The translations under genes and the position numbers were made by a program. Shown here in pieces: positions 46,863-56,646 of a DNA stretch of 64,000 nucleotides. Below the pieces are notes generated by a model that was not told the origin of the DNA, did no database searches, and saw only the letters and a program-made list of their open reading frames with translations. Source of the DNA: Rodentibacter pneumotropicus DSM 21403 (GTDB taxonomy: Bacteria; Pseudomonadota; Gammaproteobacteria; Enterobacterales; Pasteurellaceae); the NCBI RefSeq assembly GCF_000379905.1, contig NZ_KB904059.1, forward strand, positions 1-64,000. Direction: 5' to 3'. Every line of letters starts with the position of its first letter. Positions within the stretch are counted from its first letter, which is position 1.

Positions 46863-47654
46863 TTATCTCCCAAATAATTCATCACTATTATTCCAAATAA
46901 TTTCTGCTATTCTATCAGCAGATTCACCTCTTAATTCGCATAGCACCTCAAAAGTGTTTATTATTCGTTCCGGACGATTCGGCTGACCTTGGAAACCAAA
47001 CACAGGCATATCAGGACTATCTGTTTCCAGCACTAGCGCATCTAACGGTAATTTTGCAATCGCCAGTCGGGTTTTATTCGCCCGTTGATAAGTAATCGTA
47101 CCGCCCACACCGATTTTATAGCCCAGATCCACAAACCGTTTAGCCTGCTCATAACTTCCTGCGAAACCATGTATCACGCCATATTTAGGCAATGAAATAC
47201 GCTTCAAAAAAGTAAACACTTGATCGTGAGATTTTCGGCTGTGAATATTCACGGGTAAGGCAAATTTTTTCGCAAGATAGAGCTGGGTTTCAAAAAAATG
47301 ACATTGTTTTTGCCAGAGTTCGTCCGTCAATAAATCAGGGGTCGCCCGTTCCAACCCAATTTCCGCCACCGCCGTCGCATTTTTATCACGCTGAGCTAAG
47401 GCTCGTTCTAAAACCAATAAATCTTCTTCCGAATGCTCTTTAATATAAAGCGGGTGCAAACCCAGCCCATAATATAAATTTTCCGGATAAAGTGCGGTCA
47501 TTTTTTGGATAGTTTTGAAACCTCGTGCCAATACCGCCACAATCAGAATTTTCTCTACACCGGCTTGCTTGGCATTTTCCACTAATTGTGAAAGAGGCTC
47601 GCCGGTGAATTGCTGCAAATAATCAAGATGGGTATGAGTATCAAAAAAAGCCAT
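46863..47654 (-). CDS. TatD-family metal-dependent hydrolase
   Basis: 263 residues. The amidohydrolase metal ligands are FFDTHTHLDYL (His6, His8), AEIGLE, NIHSRKSHD, VIHGFAGS and LETDSPDMP. Such proteins act as 3'-5' DNases or other phosphoesterases; the sequence looks nearer to YjjV than to TatD itself. The start at 47654 matches the family start MAFFDTHTH; a longer reading adds 15 hydrophobic residues without an RBS. Confidence 0.88.
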   Translation of the reverse strand: MAFFDTHTHLDYLQQFTGEPLSQLVENAKQAGVEKILIVAVLARGFKTIQKMTALYPENLYYGLGLHPLYIKEHSEEDLLVLERALAQRDKNATAVAEIGLERATPDLLTDELWQKQCHFFETQLYLAKKFALPVNIHSRKSHDQVFTFLKRISLPKYGVIHGFAGSYEQAKRFVDLGYKIGVGGTITYQRANKTRLAIAKLPLDALVLETDSPDMPVFGFQGQPNRPERIINTFEVLCELRGESADRIAEIIWNNSDELFGR

Positions 47655-47934
47655 AATAAACCAAATAATTAAAAGGTAAGAAATACAAAGTTTTGACAAA
47701 CGCTCTAAAAAAGAGAGTCTCTAAAATAACTATGCGGGCTTAAAATCATTCTAGCAAATAATTTAGGTTCATTTTGTTTATTTTTCTGCACATTAAAATA
47801 GTAAATTTACAATTTTGTGAACTAGATCTCAGACAGCGACGAAAATTTTTTGCAATAATGTAACCAACATATATGATATATGTTAATTTTATGTTTAACT
47901 TTAAATATTATTTAAATTAAGAAGGATCTTAAAA
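47655..47934 (+). promoter_or_regulatory. Regulatory region of ald
   Basis: A perfect 19-bp palindrome AACATATATGATATATGTT (47866-47884) lies 50 bases before the ald start, and a near-CRP site TGTGA-ACTAGA-TCTCA is at about 47816-47831. Both suggest a regulated promoter for ald; the regulator gene is not next door. Confidence 0.55.
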
Positions 47935-49044
47935 ATGATTATAGGTTGTCCAAAAGAAGTTAAAGTTCAAGAATACCGAGTTGGTTTAACCCCTGCAAAT
48001 GTTCAATCTTACGTTGAAAACGGACATAAAGTTTACATTGAAACAGGAGCAGGCATAGAAATTGGTTTTAGCGACGAAGCCTATCAACGAGCAGGTGCTG
48101 AAATTACCGATAAAGCGACCCTATTTGCTAAGAGTGAAATGATTATTAAGGTAAAAGAACCCATTGAATCCGAATATAATTATTTCCGTGAAAATCAAAT
48201 TTTATATACCTACCTCCACCTCGCAGCTGATAAACCCCTTACCGAAATGTTACTCTCCCGCAAAATTCAAGCTGTTGCCTATGAAACCATTAAAACCTCA
48301 ACAGGCTTGCCGTGCCTTGCTCCAATGAGTGCGATAGCAGGACGTTTAGCGACCCTTGAATCGGCGAAATTTATCCAGAAAACCTTTGGCGGTGCGGGCG
48401 TGCTGTTAAGCGGTACAGCTGGCACACCGAAAGCGAAAGTGGTTATTTTGGGCGGCGGAGTTGTGGGCTTAAATGCAGCACAAATCGCAATGGGGATTGG
48501 GGCGGATGTAACGATTTTAGACATCAACGCCGAGCGTTTGGCGTATATCGATCAAATTTTCGGTATGCAAATCAAAACCTTAACCAGCTCACGCGGTAAC
48601 ATTTTAAACCTACTGCCAGAAGCCGATGTCGTCATCGGGGCTGTGTTAATTCCAGGGGCAAAAGCACCACATTTAGTTCGCCGAGAAGATTTAAAATTGA
48701 TGAAAAAAGGTGCAATTTTGGTTGATGTCGCAATCGATCAAGGCGGTTGTTTTGAAACCTCAACCCCAACCACACACAACGATCCGATTTTTGAGATTGA
48801 TGGCGTGATCCACTACTGTGTTGCCAATATGCCGGGCTGTGTAGCACGCACCTCAACCCTCGGTTTAACCGATTCGACCTTGCAATACGGCTTAAAAATT
48901 GCCGCACTTGGTGTAAAACAAGCCTGTCTTTCTGATCCTGCTTTATTACAAGGTCTCAATACCTATAACGGTAAATGCACTTTTAAAGGGGTGAGCGATG
49001 CCTTCGGCTTACCTTATACCGAAGCGAAAGTCGCCCTCGCCTAA
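47935..49044 (+). CDS. ald: Alanine dehydrogenase
   Basis: 369 residues. Substrate-binding N-terminus MIIGCPKEVKVQEYRVGLTP, catalytic Lys and His in IIKVKEPI and YLHLAADK, NAD motif ILGGGVVGLNAAQIAMGIGA (about 172-191), DQGGC and GRLAT. It interconverts L-alanine and pyruvate with NAD. It pairs with the sodium symporter 75 bases downstream, suggesting alanine uptake and use. Base use changes inside the gene: the first 350 bases are AT-rich, the rest is noticeably richer in G and C. No exact USS of the local type is found from here to ppiB. Confidence 0.94.
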   Translation: MIIGCPKEVKVQEYRVGLTPANVQSYVENGHKVYIETGAGIEIGFSDEAYQRAGAEITDKATLFAKSEMIIKVKEPIESEYNYFRENQILYTYLHLAADKPLTEMLLSRKIQAVAYETIKTSTGLPCLAPMSAIAGRLATLESAKFIQKTFGGAGVLLSGTAGTPKAKVVILGGGVVGLNAAQIAMGIGADVTILDINAERLAYIDQIFGMQIKTLTSSRGNILNLLPEADVVIGAVLIPGAKAPHLVRREDLKLMKKGAILVDVAIDQGGCFETSTPTTHNDPIFEIDGVIHYCVANMPGCVARTSTLGLTDSTLQYGLKIAALGVKQACLSDPALLQGLNTYNGKCTFKGVSDAFGLPYTEAKVALA

Positions 49045-49119
49045 ACTGGCTTTTCTTACGCAAACGCACTGAACAAGCGGTGCGTTTTCTCCTGTTTTTA
49101 CAAAATTTAAGGTGATAAT

Positions 49120-50475
49120 ATGACAACACCAATATCACGACAATCTTGGTCTAGCCGCCTAACGTATGTTTTGACTGTGGCGGGAGCGACCATTGGCTTT
49201 GGTGCAACGTGGCGTTTCCCCTATCTCGTGGGCGAAAATGGCGGCGGAGCTTATGTTTTTCTTTTCTGTGTAGCGATGATCGTGATCGGAATCCCGATGA
49301 TTTTAGTTGAAAATGTGATCGGCAGACGCATTCAAAAAAATTCCATTGACGCCTTTTCTGGCACGGCAAACGGCAAAAAAATCCATTCGGGGTGGAAAAT
49401 TCTCGGCTATATGGGCTTGCTCGGCTCATTTGGGATTCTCGCTTACTATATGGTACTCGGTGGCTGGGTGCTGAATTATATTGGTAGCCTTATTTCTGGG
49501 CAGCTTGATCTCTCTCAACCCGTAACCATTGAAACCACCAGCACGTTTTTTCACGATCATATCCATAATAACCCACTTGCGATTCTGATTTATACAGGCT
49601 TATTCGTCCTCGTCAATTACATCATTTTAGCCAAAGGGATTATGGACGGCATCGAACGCTCGGTAAAATTTTTAATGCCGCTGCTGTTCGTTTTCCTACT
49701 CGTGATGATCGTGCGAAATGTTACCCTACCGGGTGCAATGGAAGGGATAAAATTCTACCTCGTGCCTGATTTTTCCAAAATTACCAAAGAGCTGTTTGTC
49801 TTTGTGCTAGGGCAAGTCTTTTTTGCATTAAGCCTTGGCTTTGGCGTGTTGATTACCCTTTCAAGCTATCTTAATAAAAATGAAGATCTGGTTAAAACTG
49901 CCACGATTACAGGCGTGATTAACACCCTAATTGCTCTTGCTGCAGGCTTTATGATTTTCCCTTCACTGTTTAGCTTCAACGTAGCCCCTAATTCCGGACC
50001 AACGCTGGTTTTCCAAAGTTTGCCGATTGTGTTCTCGCATATGTGGGCAGGTTCGGTATTTGCCACCATTTTCTTCAGTTTGCTGGTGATCGCAGCCTTA
50101 ACTACTTCAATTACCATTTATGAAGTGCTGATTACCGCTTTACAGGAAAAAACAAGGCTCACGCGTAAGCAAGCCATTGCCGTAACGCTCGGCGGAATTT
50201 TCTTACTCGGCAACATACCGTCAGTTTTGAGCGACAATGTGTGGAAAGAGGTTACCATCGCAGGACGCAGTATTTTCGACACCTTCGACTATGTCAGCGG
50301 TAACATTCTGTTTATTTTAACTGCACTTGGGAGTGCAATTTTCGTAGGATTTGTTTTGAAAGATGAAGCAAAAAAAGAGCTGGGTGCAAATGAAAAATTC
50401 ACAACCGTTTGGTTCAACTATGTGAAATACGTCATCCCAATCATTATTCTGGTAATTTTTATTAATTCTCTCTAA
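49120..50475 (+). CDS. Sodium-dependent amino-acid symporter (NSS/SNF family)
   Basis: 451 residues, about twelve membrane segments. The first helix carries the NSS signature GATIGFGATWRFPYLVGENG with the sodium-binding residues; GIPMILVENVIGRR follows. Probably brings in alanine (or another amino acid) for Ald. The 75-base gap with ald contains ACAAGCGGT at about 49072-49080, the uptake core of the other (Actinobacillus pleuropneumoniae-type) Pasteurellaceae branch, while local-type cores are missing. Confidence 0.88.
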   Translation: MTTPISRQSWSSRLTYVLTVAGATIGFGATWRFPYLVGENGGGAYVFLFCVAMIVIGIPMILVENVIGRRIQKNSIDAFSGTANGKKIHSGWKILGYMGLLGSFGILAYYMVLGGWVLNYIGSLISGQLDLSQPVTIETTSTFFHDHIHNNPLAILIYTGLFVLVNYIILAKGIMDGIERSVKFLMPLLFVFLLVMIVRNVTLPGAMEGIKFYLVPDFSKITKELFVFVLGQVFFALSLGFGVLITLSSYLNKNEDLVKTATITGVINTLIALAAGFMIFPSLFSFNVAPNSGPTLVFQSLPIVFSHMWAGSVFATIFFSLLVIAALTTSITIYEVLITALQEKTRLTRKQAIAVTLGGIFLLGNIPSVLSDNVWKEVTIAGRSIFDTFDYVSGNILFILTALGSAIFVGFVLKDEAKKELGANEKFTTVWFNYVKYVIPIIILVIFINSL

Positions 50476-50481
50476 AAAATT

Positions 50482-50552
50482 TAGGCTTACTGAGTTTAAT
50501 TAAACAAAGTAAGCCTAGTCTATCCAGATAGAACCTGAGTCAACGCTCAGGT
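50482..50552. terminator. Tandem hairpins between the symporter gene and ppiB
   Basis: TAGGCTTACT / AGTAAGCCTA (50482-50517) and AACCTGAG / CTCAGGTT followed by TCTTT (50528-50551). They serve the two convergent genes. Confidence 0.8.
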
Positions 50553-50560
50553 TTCTTTCA

Positions 50561-51070
50561 TTATTCTACGGTAACGGAATTAATCACCACGTCGTCTTTC
50601 GGTACATCTTGGTGGAAACCTTTATTGCCGGTTTTCACACCTTTGATTTTATCCACCACGTCCATACCTTCCACCACTTCGCCGAATACCGCATAACCCC
50701 ATTCTTGTACCACGGTTTTGCCAAACATCTCTTTAGAACGATGATCGAGAAAAGAATTATCCGCTACATTAATAAAAAATTGTGCCGTAGCCGAATGAGG
50801 ATCAGAAGTGCGGGCCATAGCAATGGTGCCACGTTTATTGCTCAATCCGTTTGCTGCTTCATTTTGAATCGGCGCATTAGTACTTTTCTCTTTCATTCCG
50901 CTTTCCATACCGCCACCTTGGATCATAAATCCATCAATAACACGGTGGAAAATTGTGTTATCATAAAAGCCGTTTTTACAATAAGTTAAGAAATTTTCTA
51001 CTGTGATTGGCGCTTTTTCCGCATTTAATGCCAGTTTAATATCGCCAAAATTTGTGTGCAAAATAACCAT
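50561..51070 (-). CDS. ppiB: Peptidyl-prolyl cis-trans isomerase B (cyclophilin)
   Basis: 169 residues, cytoplasmic cyclophilin: [15 protein letters not shown] (catalytic Arg), [18 protein letters not shown] and [15 protein letters not shown]. The start at 51070 ([15 protein letters not shown]) matches E. coli PpiB; an in-frame longer form has no RBS. Divergent from cysS, with a USS core between them (51137-51145). Confidence 0.94.
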   Translation of the reverse strand: MVILHTNFGDIKLALNAEKAPITVENFLTYCKNGFYDNTIFHRVIDGFMIQGGGMESGMKEKSTNAPIQNEAANGLSNKRGTIAMARTSDPHSATAQFFINVADNSFLDHRSKEMFGKTVVQEWGYAVFGEVVEGMDVVDKIKGVKTGNKGFHQDVPKDDVVINSVTVE

Positions 51071-51175
51071 TTTGATTTCCCTATGAAATTTAAAGGACGC
51101 CATTATTCCATAAATAAGCAATAAGTGCTATAAAAGTGCGGTCAGTTTCAATATCAATTTAAAACCGAGAAAAAA

Positions 51176-52555
51176 ATGCTAAAAATTTTCAATACCCTAA
51201 CCCGAGAAAAAGAAATTTTTAAACCGATCCACGCCAATCAGGTGGGGATGTATGTGTGCGGTGTCACCGTCTATGATTTATGCCACATCGGACATGGTCG
51301 CACCTTTGTGTGTTTTGATGTGATCGCCCGTTATTTGCGTTACCTGGGCTATGATTTAACCTATGTGCGCAATATTACCGATGTGGACGATAAAATCATC
51401 AAACGAGCCTTAGAGAACCAAGAAACCTGCGATCAATTGGTTGATCGCATGGTGGTGGAAATGTACAAAGATTTTGATGCGTTAAATATTTTACGCCCGG
51501 ATTTTGAACCGCGAGCCACCCATCATATTCCTGAAATTATTGAAATCATTGAAAAATTAATTAAACGTGGACATGCTTATGTAGCACAAAATGGCGATGT
51601 GATGTTCGATGTGGAAAGTTTCAAAGAATACGGTCAATTATCCCGTCAAGATTTAGAACAATTACAAGCAGGCGCACGGGTGGATATTTCTAAGGCAAAG
51701 AAAAACTCAATGGACTTTGTATTATGGAAAATGTCAAAACTGAACGAACCAAGCTGGCAATCCCCTTGGGGAGCGGGTCGTCCGGGCTGGCATATTGAAT
51801 GTTCGGCAATGAATAGTAAACAATTAGGCGAACATTTTGATATTCATGGTGGCGGTTCTGATTTAATGTTCCCTCACCACGAAAATGAAATTGCCCAATC
51901 TTGCTGTGCACACGGTGGCGACTATGTCAATTATTGGATTCACTCTGGCATGATTATGGTGGATAAAGAAAAAATGTCGAAATCACTGGGCAATTTTTTT
52001 ACCATTCGTGATGTGCTTAATCATTATGATGCGGAAACTGTGCGCTATTTCTTGTTATCCGCCCATTATCGCAGCCAACTCAATTATAGTGAAGAAAACC
52101 TCAATTTAGCCCATGGCGCATTGGAACGGTTATATACTGCATTACGGGGTACGGATCAAAGTGCGGTCGCTTTTGGCGGAGAAAATTTTGTTGGGGCATT
52201 CCGTGAAGCAATGAACGATGATTTCAACACGCCAAATGCCATTTCTGTGTTATTTGAAATGGCACGTGAAGTGAATAAATTAAAATCGGAAGCGATGGAA
52301 AAAGCCAATGGATTAGCCGCACATTTACGGGAATTGGCCCAAATTCTGGGATTATTGGAGCAAGATCCTGAAACTTTTTTACAGGCCTGTTCTGACAACG
52401 ATGAAATCGCTAAAATCGAGGCATTGATCCAACAACGCAATGAAGCCAGAGCCAGCAAAAACTGGGCAGCCGCAGATACAGCCAGAGATGCCTTAAATGC
52501 GATGGGAATTGTATTAGAAGATGGGCCTAATGGTACCAGCTGGCGTAAACAATAA
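51176..52555 (+). CDS. cysS: Cysteinyl-tRNA synthetase
   Basis: 459 residues. HIGH motif CHIGHGRT (36-43), KMSKS motif [12 protein letters not shown], zinc ligands Cys28, the Cys in [10 protein letters not shown] and the His/Glu in HHENEIAQS. Charges tRNA-Cys. A degenerate USS pair ends the transcript. Confidence 0.97.
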   Translation: MLKIFNTLTREKEIFKPIHANQVGMYVCGVTVYDLCHIGHGRTFVCFDVIARYLRYLGYDLTYVRNITDVDDKIIKRALENQETCDQLVDRMVVEMYKDFDALNILRPDFEPRATHHIPEIIEIIEKLIKRGHAYVAQNGDVMFDVESFKEYGQLSRQDLEQLQAGARVDISKAKKNSMDFVLWKMSKLNEPSWQSPWGAGRPGWHIECSAMNSKQLGEHFDIHGGGSDLMFPHHENEIAQSCCAHGGDYVNYWIHSGMIMVDKEKMSKSLGNFFTIRDVLNHYDAETVRYFLLSAHYRSQLNYSEENLNLAHGALERLYTALRGTDQSAVAFGGENFVGAFREAMNDDFNTPNAISVLFEMAREVNKLKSEAMEKANGLAAHLRELAQILGLLEQDPETFLQACSDNDEIAKIEALIQQRNEARASKNWAAADTARDALNAMGIVLEDGPNGTSWRKQ

Positions 52556-52571
52556 ACAATTGTAAAAAAAC

Positions 52572-52606
52572 TAAAAAAGTGTAGTAAAAATTTACTGCGC
52601 TTTTTT
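52572..52606 (+). terminator. Terminator after cysS built from decayed uptake sequences
   Basis: AAAAAAGTGTAGTAAA / TTTACTGCGCTTTTTT: each arm resembles the USS core but with a changed base, so the stem has mismatches; a T run follows. Confidence 0.75.
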
Positions 52607-52637
52607 TACATACTCATTTGTATTTTTGATTAATTTT

Positions 52638-52653
52638 TATGATCAAAGTCACA
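52638..52653. promoter_or_regulatory. CRP-like site upstream of lctP
   Basis: TATGA-TCAAAG-TCACA differs from the CRP consensus by one base in the left half; it lies about 100 bases before the lctP start. Confidence 0.55.
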
Positions 52654-52749
52654 ATTTTTCAACATTTTACTTTATTTATCTAATAACTCGTTTACAATTC
52701 GTGGCTGTTAAAATAACAAACTTCAAGAAACCCTATATTAAGGAATACT

Positions 52750-54345
52750 ATGGCTCTTTTTCTTAGCATCTTTCCAATTGTTTTACTGATCTATCTAATG
52801 GTAAAACGTAATGCACTTCCTTCTTACGTCGCTCTCCCTTGGATTGCTGTGGTTGTGCTGATTATTCAACTTATTTACTTTGGTACCGATATTTCAACAG
52901 TCAGTGCCAATATTGCCTCAGCAATCATTGCAGTACAAACACCTATTACAGTTATTTTCGGTGCAATTCTATTTAACCGTTTTTCGGAAGTGTCCGGCGT
53001 AACCAATACCTTACGTAAATGGCTAGGAGAAATCAATCCAAATCCAGTTGCGCAAATAATGATTATCGGTTGGGCATTTGCTTTTATGATCGAAGGAGCC
53101 AGTGGTTTCGGCACCCCCGCTGCAATTGCAGCCCCTATTCTTGTTGGCTTAGGCTTTAATCCAATAAAAGTTGCCGTTTTAGCATTAATTATGAACTCTG
53201 TTCCTGTCTCTTTTGGTGCAGTAGGTACGCCAACTTGGTTTGGGTTCGGTCCACTAAATCTAGCGGAGAATCAAATTCTTGAAATAGGTTCAATTACAGC
53301 AACTATTCATGCTTTTGCCGCATTGGTCATTCCACTTATTGCATTACGTTTTATCGTTTCAGGAAAGGAAATCCGCCAAAATATTGTGTTTATTTATATT
53401 AGTATTTTTGCGTGCGTGATCCCTTATTTCTTCCTTGCACAAATAAATTATGAATTCCCATCTTTAGTTGGTGGTGCGATTGGTATGTTTATTTCCGTAT
53501 TTGTAGCTAATAAAGGCATTGGTTTAGCGAAAGTGGAAAATACACTAAGCAATACAGGAGTAAATGGTAAAGAGATAGCAAAAGCGTTGTTGCCAACGGG
53601 CTTATTGATCTTATTTTTAATCATCACTCGTATTCAACAGTTACCATTTAAGGCAATGATGAACGATGCAACCACTTGGTTTTCAGTACAACTTGGCACT
53701 CTTGGACAATTTGAAATCAGTAAAGGGTTAATTTTCAGCTTAAAAGAAATTTTCGGGACGAATGTAAACGCTAGCTATAAATTACTTTATGTTCCGGCTT
53801 TAATTCCATTTATTATTACCGTTTTAATTTGTGTACCACTATTTACAATGAACGCCCAAAAAACCAAGGAAATTTTTGTCGGCAGTTTTAAACAATCCAG
53901 AAATCCATTTTATGCGCTTATCGGAGCGTTAATCATGGTGAACTTAATGTTGGTTGGCGGTGATGCATCAATGGTTAAAATTATTGGTAAAAGCTTTGCA
54001 CAAGCAACTGGAGAATATTGGACTCTCTTCGCTTCCTACTTAGGTGCGGTTGGCGCATTCTTCTCGGGTTCTAATACTGTCTCAAACTTAACTTTCGGTA
54101 GTGTGCAATTATCAACCGCAGAGATTACAGGTTTATCAACAAGCTTGATTCTTGCATTACAATCTGTTGGGGGCGCAATGGGTAACATGGTTTGTATCAA
54201 TAACATTGTTGCGGTAAACTCAGTGTTAAATATTCAAAACCAAGAAGGTGCGATTATTAAAAAGACTGTCATACCAATGTTTGTGTATGGTGTCATTGCA
54301 GCAGTAGTGGCATTAACTGTTATTCCTATGTTTTTCAACGTTTAA
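52750..54345 (+). CDS. lctP: L-lactate permease
   Basis: 531 residues, about 12-14 membrane segments, of the LctP family (AFMIEGASGFGTPAAIAAPI is the strongest signature, about 116-135; SVGGAMGNMVCINNIVAVNS near the end). Brings L-lactate into the cell with protons for the LldEFG dehydrogenase encoded downstream. A hairpin separates it from lldE. Confidence 0.95.
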   Translation: MALFLSIFPIVLLIYLMVKRNALPSYVALPWIAVVVLIIQLIYFGTDISTVSANIASAIIAVQTPITVIFGAILFNRFSEVSGVTNTLRKWLGEINPNPVAQIMIIGWAFAFMIEGASGFGTPAAIAAPILVGLGFNPIKVAVLALIMNSVPVSFGAVGTPTWFGFGPLNLAENQILEIGSITATIHAFAALVIPLIALRFIVSGKEIRQNIVFIYISIFACVIPYFFLAQINYEFPSLVGGAIGMFISVFVANKGIGLAKVENTLSNTGVNGKEIAKALLPTGLLILFLIITRIQQLPFKAMMNDATTWFSVQLGTLGQFEISKGLIFSLKEIFGTNVNASYKLLYVPALIPFIITVLICVPLFTMNAQKTKEIFVGSFKQSRNPFYALIGALIMVNLMLVGGDASMVKIIGKSFAQATGEYWTLFASYLGAVGAFFSGSNTVSNLTFGSVQLSTAEITGLSTSLILALQSVGGAMGNMVCINNIVAVNSVLNIQNQEGAIIKKTVIPMFVYGVIAAVVALTVIPMFFNV

Positions 54346-54392
54346 CATAGAGAAATAGCACTACAATTTATTGAATTTTTTACTCAACCTAG

Positions 54393-54415
54393 AAGGAAGT
54401 ATTTATACTTCCTTT
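54393..54415 (+). terminator. Hairpin between lctP and lldE
   Basis: GGAAGTAT / ATACTTCC followed by TTTTG. It may partly end the lctP transcript so that the permease and enzyme genes are expressed at different levels. Confidence 0.75.
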
Positions 54416-54477
54416 TGTGCTATAACAGTATTATAAATACGATTTTTTCTTATTCTTAATTTTAATAGGCATATCAA

Positions 54478-55212
54478 ATGAATGTAAATTTTTATGTAAC
54501 CTGCATTGCAGATGTCGTAAAAGCCGGTGTTGCTAAAAACACCGTTCTCTTACTCGAAAAATTGGGATGCAATGTCATTTTCCTTGAAAAACAAGGTTGT
54601 TGTGGGCAACCGGCTATAAACAGCGGCTATACTAAACAGGCACTGGCAGGAATGAAAAATTTGGTTGAAACCTTTGAGGTCAATGATCATCCTATTGTTG
54701 CACCGGCCGGGTCATGCGTCTCTGCAATCAAATACTATCCTGAATATTTTAATCGATTTGGTGAAACCGAATGGGCAAAACGGGCAGAAAATGTATCAAA
54801 ACGCTTTTATGATCTCACGGACTTTATCGTCAATGTTCTTGGGAAAACAAATGTCGGTGCGACATTAACGGGCAAAGCGGTTTATCATCCTTCTTGTAGT
54901 TTAAGCCGTAAACTCGGTATTGTCGATGAACCTCTTGCTTTACTTCGCAACGTAAAAGGGTTGGAACTTCTTCCAATACACAATCAACAAACCTGCTGCG
55001 GTTTTGGTGGAACATTTTCAGTAAAAATGGCAGAAATTTCCGGAGAAATGGTTACAGAAAAAGTAAAAAATATTACCGAGGTTGAACCGGATTATTTAAT
55101 TGGAGCAGATGTCAGCTGTTTAATTAATATTAGCGGACGTTTACAACGTGAAGGTAAAAAAGTAAAAGTTATGCATATTGCAGAAGTATTAATGCAACAA
55201 GGAGAAGCCTAA
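54478..55212 (+). CDS. lldE: L-lactate dehydrogenase complex subunit LldE (LutA)
   Basis: 244 residues with two CCG-type domains: KQGCCGQPAINSGYT (about 40) and QTCCGFGGTFSVKMAE (about 176). These cysteines bind an Fe-S cluster. One of three subunits (LldE-F-G, LutABC) that oxidise L-lactate to pyruvate. One base separates it from lldF. Confidence 0.93.
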   Translation: MNVNFYVTCIADVVKAGVAKNTVLLLEKLGCNVIFLEKQGCCGQPAINSGYTKQALAGMKNLVETFEVNDHPIVAPAGSCVSAIKYYPEYFNRFGETEWAKRAENVSKRFYDLTDFIVNVLGKTNVGATLTGKAVYHPSCSLSRKLGIVDEPLALLRNVKGLELLPIHNQQTCCGFGGTFSVKMAEISGEMVTEKVKNITEVEPDYLIGADVSCLINISGRLQREGKKVKVMHIAEVLMQQGEA

Positions 55213-55213
55213 T

Positions 55214-56623
55214 ATGTCCCATTTACAAACCAGCAACCTTCCTTTTAAAGAGCGTATCGAACAGCAGGTTCATAATGAAGTCATGCGTAAAGCGGTAATC
55301 AAAGCCCAAGAAACTATTGGAGCTAACCGCCAAAAAATGGTTGATGAATTAGGACATTGGGAGGAATGGCGTGATCTTTCCAAACAATTCCGCAATCACG
55401 TTTTAGCTAATTTAGATGCCTATCTATATCAATTAAGTGAAAAAGTTACTCAAAACGGGGGACACGTCTTTTTTGCAGAGACAGCTGAAGAGGCAAGCGC
55501 TTATATCCGTAAAGTTGCCCTAGAGAAAAAAGCCAAAACCATTGTTAAATCAAAATCAATGGTGACGGAAGAAATCGGCTTAAACTCAGTTTTAGAAAAT
55601 GAAGGAATAAAAGTCGTTGAAACAGATCTGGGTGAATATTTACTTCAAATTGTCGGCGATAAGCCATCGCATATTGTTGTGCCTGCAATTCATAAAGATC
55701 GCCATCGCATTCGTAAAGAATTACATGAAGTATTGGGCTACGAAGGCTCTGAACAACCGGAAGAAATGAATGCATTTATCCGTAAAATTTTACGAGAAGA
55801 TTTCTTAAAGGCAGATATTGGCATTTCAGGCTGTAATTTTGCTGTACCGGAAACAGGTTCGGTTTGTTTAGTGACAAATGAAGGGAACTTACGTTTAGCC
55901 ACGACAGTACCAAAAACACATATTGCAGTAATGGGAATGGAACGCATTGCACCAACCTTTAAAGAAGTTGATGTACTCATTACTATGCTTTGCCGCAGTG
56001 CAGTAGGTGCGAAATTAACCGCCTATAATACTTGGCTCACCGGCCCGCGTCTAGAAGGTGAAACAGATGGTCCGGAAGATTTCCATTTAGTGATTGTCGA
56101 TAATGGACGTTCAGCGATTTTAGAAAGTGAATTTAAAGAAGTTCTACGCTGTATTCGCTGTGGAGCCTGTCTAAATACTTGCCCTGCTTATCGTCAAATC
56201 GGCGGGCATGGCTATGGTTCAATTTACCCGGGTCCAATAGGAGCAGTTATATCCCCTCTTCTAGGTGGTTACAAAGAATTTAAAGAATTACCTTATGCTT
56301 GTTCGCTCTGTAATGCTTGTAACAGTGTTTGCCCTGTTAAAATTCCACTGGCGCAACTCATTCTTAAACATCGTGAAAAAATGGTAGATCAAGGTATTAC
56401 TCCAAAAATCGAACAACTGGAAATTAAAGGTTTCACATTTGCAAATTCTCACCCTAGCGTTTGGAATATGGGAGTTAAAGTGGGTGCAAAAGTTATAAGT
56501 AAACTTATCAAAAACGGAAAACCTCCTATGAAAATTGGGGCATTGGGTGAATGGACAAAAGCCCGTGATTTACCGACTAGCGATGGCGAAAGTTTCCGTG
56601 AGTGGTTTGCAAAACGGAAATAA
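55214..56623 (+). CDS. lldF: L-lactate dehydrogenase complex iron-sulfur subunit LldF (LutB)
   Basis: 469 residues: an LUD-type domain (about 70-290; KSKSMVTEEIGLNSVLENEG; GISGCNFAVPETGSVCL) followed by two 4Fe-4S motifs (CIRCGACLNTCPAYR about 310, CSLCNACNSVCPVKI about 360). Matches E. coli YkgF. AAGGAG lies before the start. Confidence 0.94.
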   Translation: MSHLQTSNLPFKERIEQQVHNEVMRKAVIKAQETIGANRQKMVDELGHWEEWRDLSKQFRNHVLANLDAYLYQLSEKVTQNGGHVFFAETAEEASAYIRKVALEKKAKTIVKSKSMVTEEIGLNSVLENEGIKVVETDLGEYLLQIVGDKPSHIVVPAIHKDRHRIRKELHEVLGYEGSEQPEEMNAFIRKILREDFLKADIGISGCNFAVPETGSVCLVTNEGNLRLATTVPKTHIAVMGMERIAPTFKEVDVLITMLCRSAVGAKLTAYNTWLTGPRLEGETDGPEDFHLVIVDNGRSAILESEFKEVLRCIRCGACLNTCPAYRQIGGHGYGSIYPGPIGAVISPLLGGYKEFKELPYACSLCNACNSVCPVKIPLAQLILKHREKMVDQGITPKIEQLEIKGFTFANSHPSVWNMGVKVGAKVISKLIKNGKPPMKIGALGEWTKARDLPTSDGESFREWFAKRK

Positions 56624-56646
56624 TTCAAACAAAGGAATTAATAACA

